7,145 bases of DNA, taken from NCBI GenBank assembly GCA_022567775.1, contig JADFGH010000111.1:1-7145 (forward strand). The letters are read 5' to 3'. The notes beneath the pieces were generated by a model. The model saw nothing but the letters and a program-made list of their open reading frames with translations, ran no database searches and was not told where the DNA came from. Made by a program: the position numbers and the translations under genes. Origin of the DNA: Pseudomonadota bacterium. Lineage in GTDB: Bacteria; Pseudomonadota; Gammaproteobacteria; Steroidobacterales; Woeseiaceae. Positions 6,645-7,145 of the stretch are shown here, one piece after another (position 1 is the first letter of the stretch; every line of letters starts with the position of its first letter).

Positions 6645-7145
6645 CTAATAACCCGGTTCAGCGGTCGCTGCGGCAAATTGTTGCTGATGACGATCCAGTT
6701 CGTCCTTACTCAGCAGAAATACACCCTGGCCACCCGTTGCAAACTCCAGCCAGACGAATCCAGACGCCGGGAAGCGCCGTTCAAGGGCCGGCTGACTGCT
6801 GCCAACCTCGACGATCAGGATTCCGTCCTCGGCGAGGAAGCGGGATGCATCATGCAGGATCGCTATCACCGAATCCAGACCATCAACGCCCGCCGCAAGC
6901 GCGAGCGGCGGTTCGTGGCTGAATTCCGGGGCAAGCGCGTCCAATTCCTCGCGCTTAACATAGGGCGGATTGCTGATGATGATGTCATAGACCGCGTTGC
7001 CAGAGCGCAGGCCGGCAAAGAAATCCGACTGCAGCAACCGCACCCGGGACTGCAACCCGAAGCGGTCCACATTGATCGCAGCACCGGCACGCGCATCCTC
7101 GTCACAATCAATCGCATCGACCTGTGCATCCGGAAACGCCCACGC
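6645..7145 (-). CDS. prmB: ribosomal protein L3 glutamine N5-methyltransferase, 3' part (runs off right edge)
   Basis: The reading frame is open to the right edge of the window and ends at TAG (6645-6647), giving the last 166 residues of a class I SAM-dependent methyltransferase of the HemK/PrmC/PrmB family. The fragment starts [18 protein letters not shown], the segment around the acidic SAM-ribose contact. It then carries the glutamine-binding signature IIISNPPYV, with NPPY encoded at 6960-6971. PrmB is favoured over PrmC by [17 protein letters not shown] and by the C-terminal block [21 protein letters not shown], which resembles Escherichia coli PrmB. PrmB methylates a glutamine of ribosomal protein L3 on the ribosome assembly pathway. 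The 5' part, including the GxGxG SAM motif, lies outside the window. It is immediately upstream of aroC with a 4-base gap, the arrangement known for prmB-aroC in other Gammaproteobacteria, so the two are probably co-transcribed. Confidence 0.93.
   Translation of the reverse strand, partial: AWAFPDAQVDAIDCDEDARAGAAINVDRFGLQSRVRLLQSDFFAGLRSGNAVYDIIISNPPYVKREELDALAPEFSHEPPLALAAGVDGLDSVIAILHDASRFLAEDGILIVEVGSSQPALERRFPASGFVWLEFATGGQGVFLLSKDELDRHQQQFAAATAEPGY

Noticed and set aside
1..7145. A mobile element, defence island or other new multi-gene system
   Set aside because: All five genes are recognisable core genes in one direction, with short gaps and no integrase, transposase, terminal repeats or sharp change in base composition.

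Overview
The window carries five protein-coding genes, all on the minus strand and closely packed. In transcription order they are prmB (3' part, running off the right edge), aroC, asd, fimV and truA (5' part, running off the left edge). The layout is ordinary core chromosome. I see no tRNA, rRNA, CRISPR array, insertion sequence, integrase or phage gene, and the longest non-coding stretch is 185 bases.

The genes suggest a gammaproteobacterium with type IV pili or another polar machine. A FimV/HubP family gene lies directly upstream of truA, next to asd, as in Pseudomonas and relatives, and prmB is immediately followed by aroC, as in many Gammaproteobacteria. GC content is moderate to high by eye. 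The genus cannot be read from the window; an uncultured or less studied gammaproteobacterial lineage is a guess.

Region by region: 6645-7145 encodes the C-terminal 166 residues of PrmB, which methylates ribosomal protein L3. Four bases after its stop, 5537-6640 encodes chorismate synthase, the last step of the shikimate pathway. A 185-base gap with a spaced inverted repeat and a weak promoter candidate precedes asd (4329-5351), aspartate-semialdehyde dehydrogenase, with its catalytic residues intact. A 99-base gap holding three short dyads precedes fimV (642-4229). FimV is an 1195-residue polar hub protein with a signal peptide, a periplasmic LysM domain, one membrane segment and a long acidic, repeat-rich cytoplasmic part. 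A 53-base gap leads to truA (1-588), tRNA pseudouridine synthase A.

The products do not form one pathway: translation or RNA modification (PrmB, TruA), amino acid biosynthesis (AroC, Asd) and polar organisation (FimV) share a conserved neighbourhood. I found no convincing new system. The points most worth a second look are the repeat architecture of the FimV cytoplasmic region and the dyads in front of fimV.
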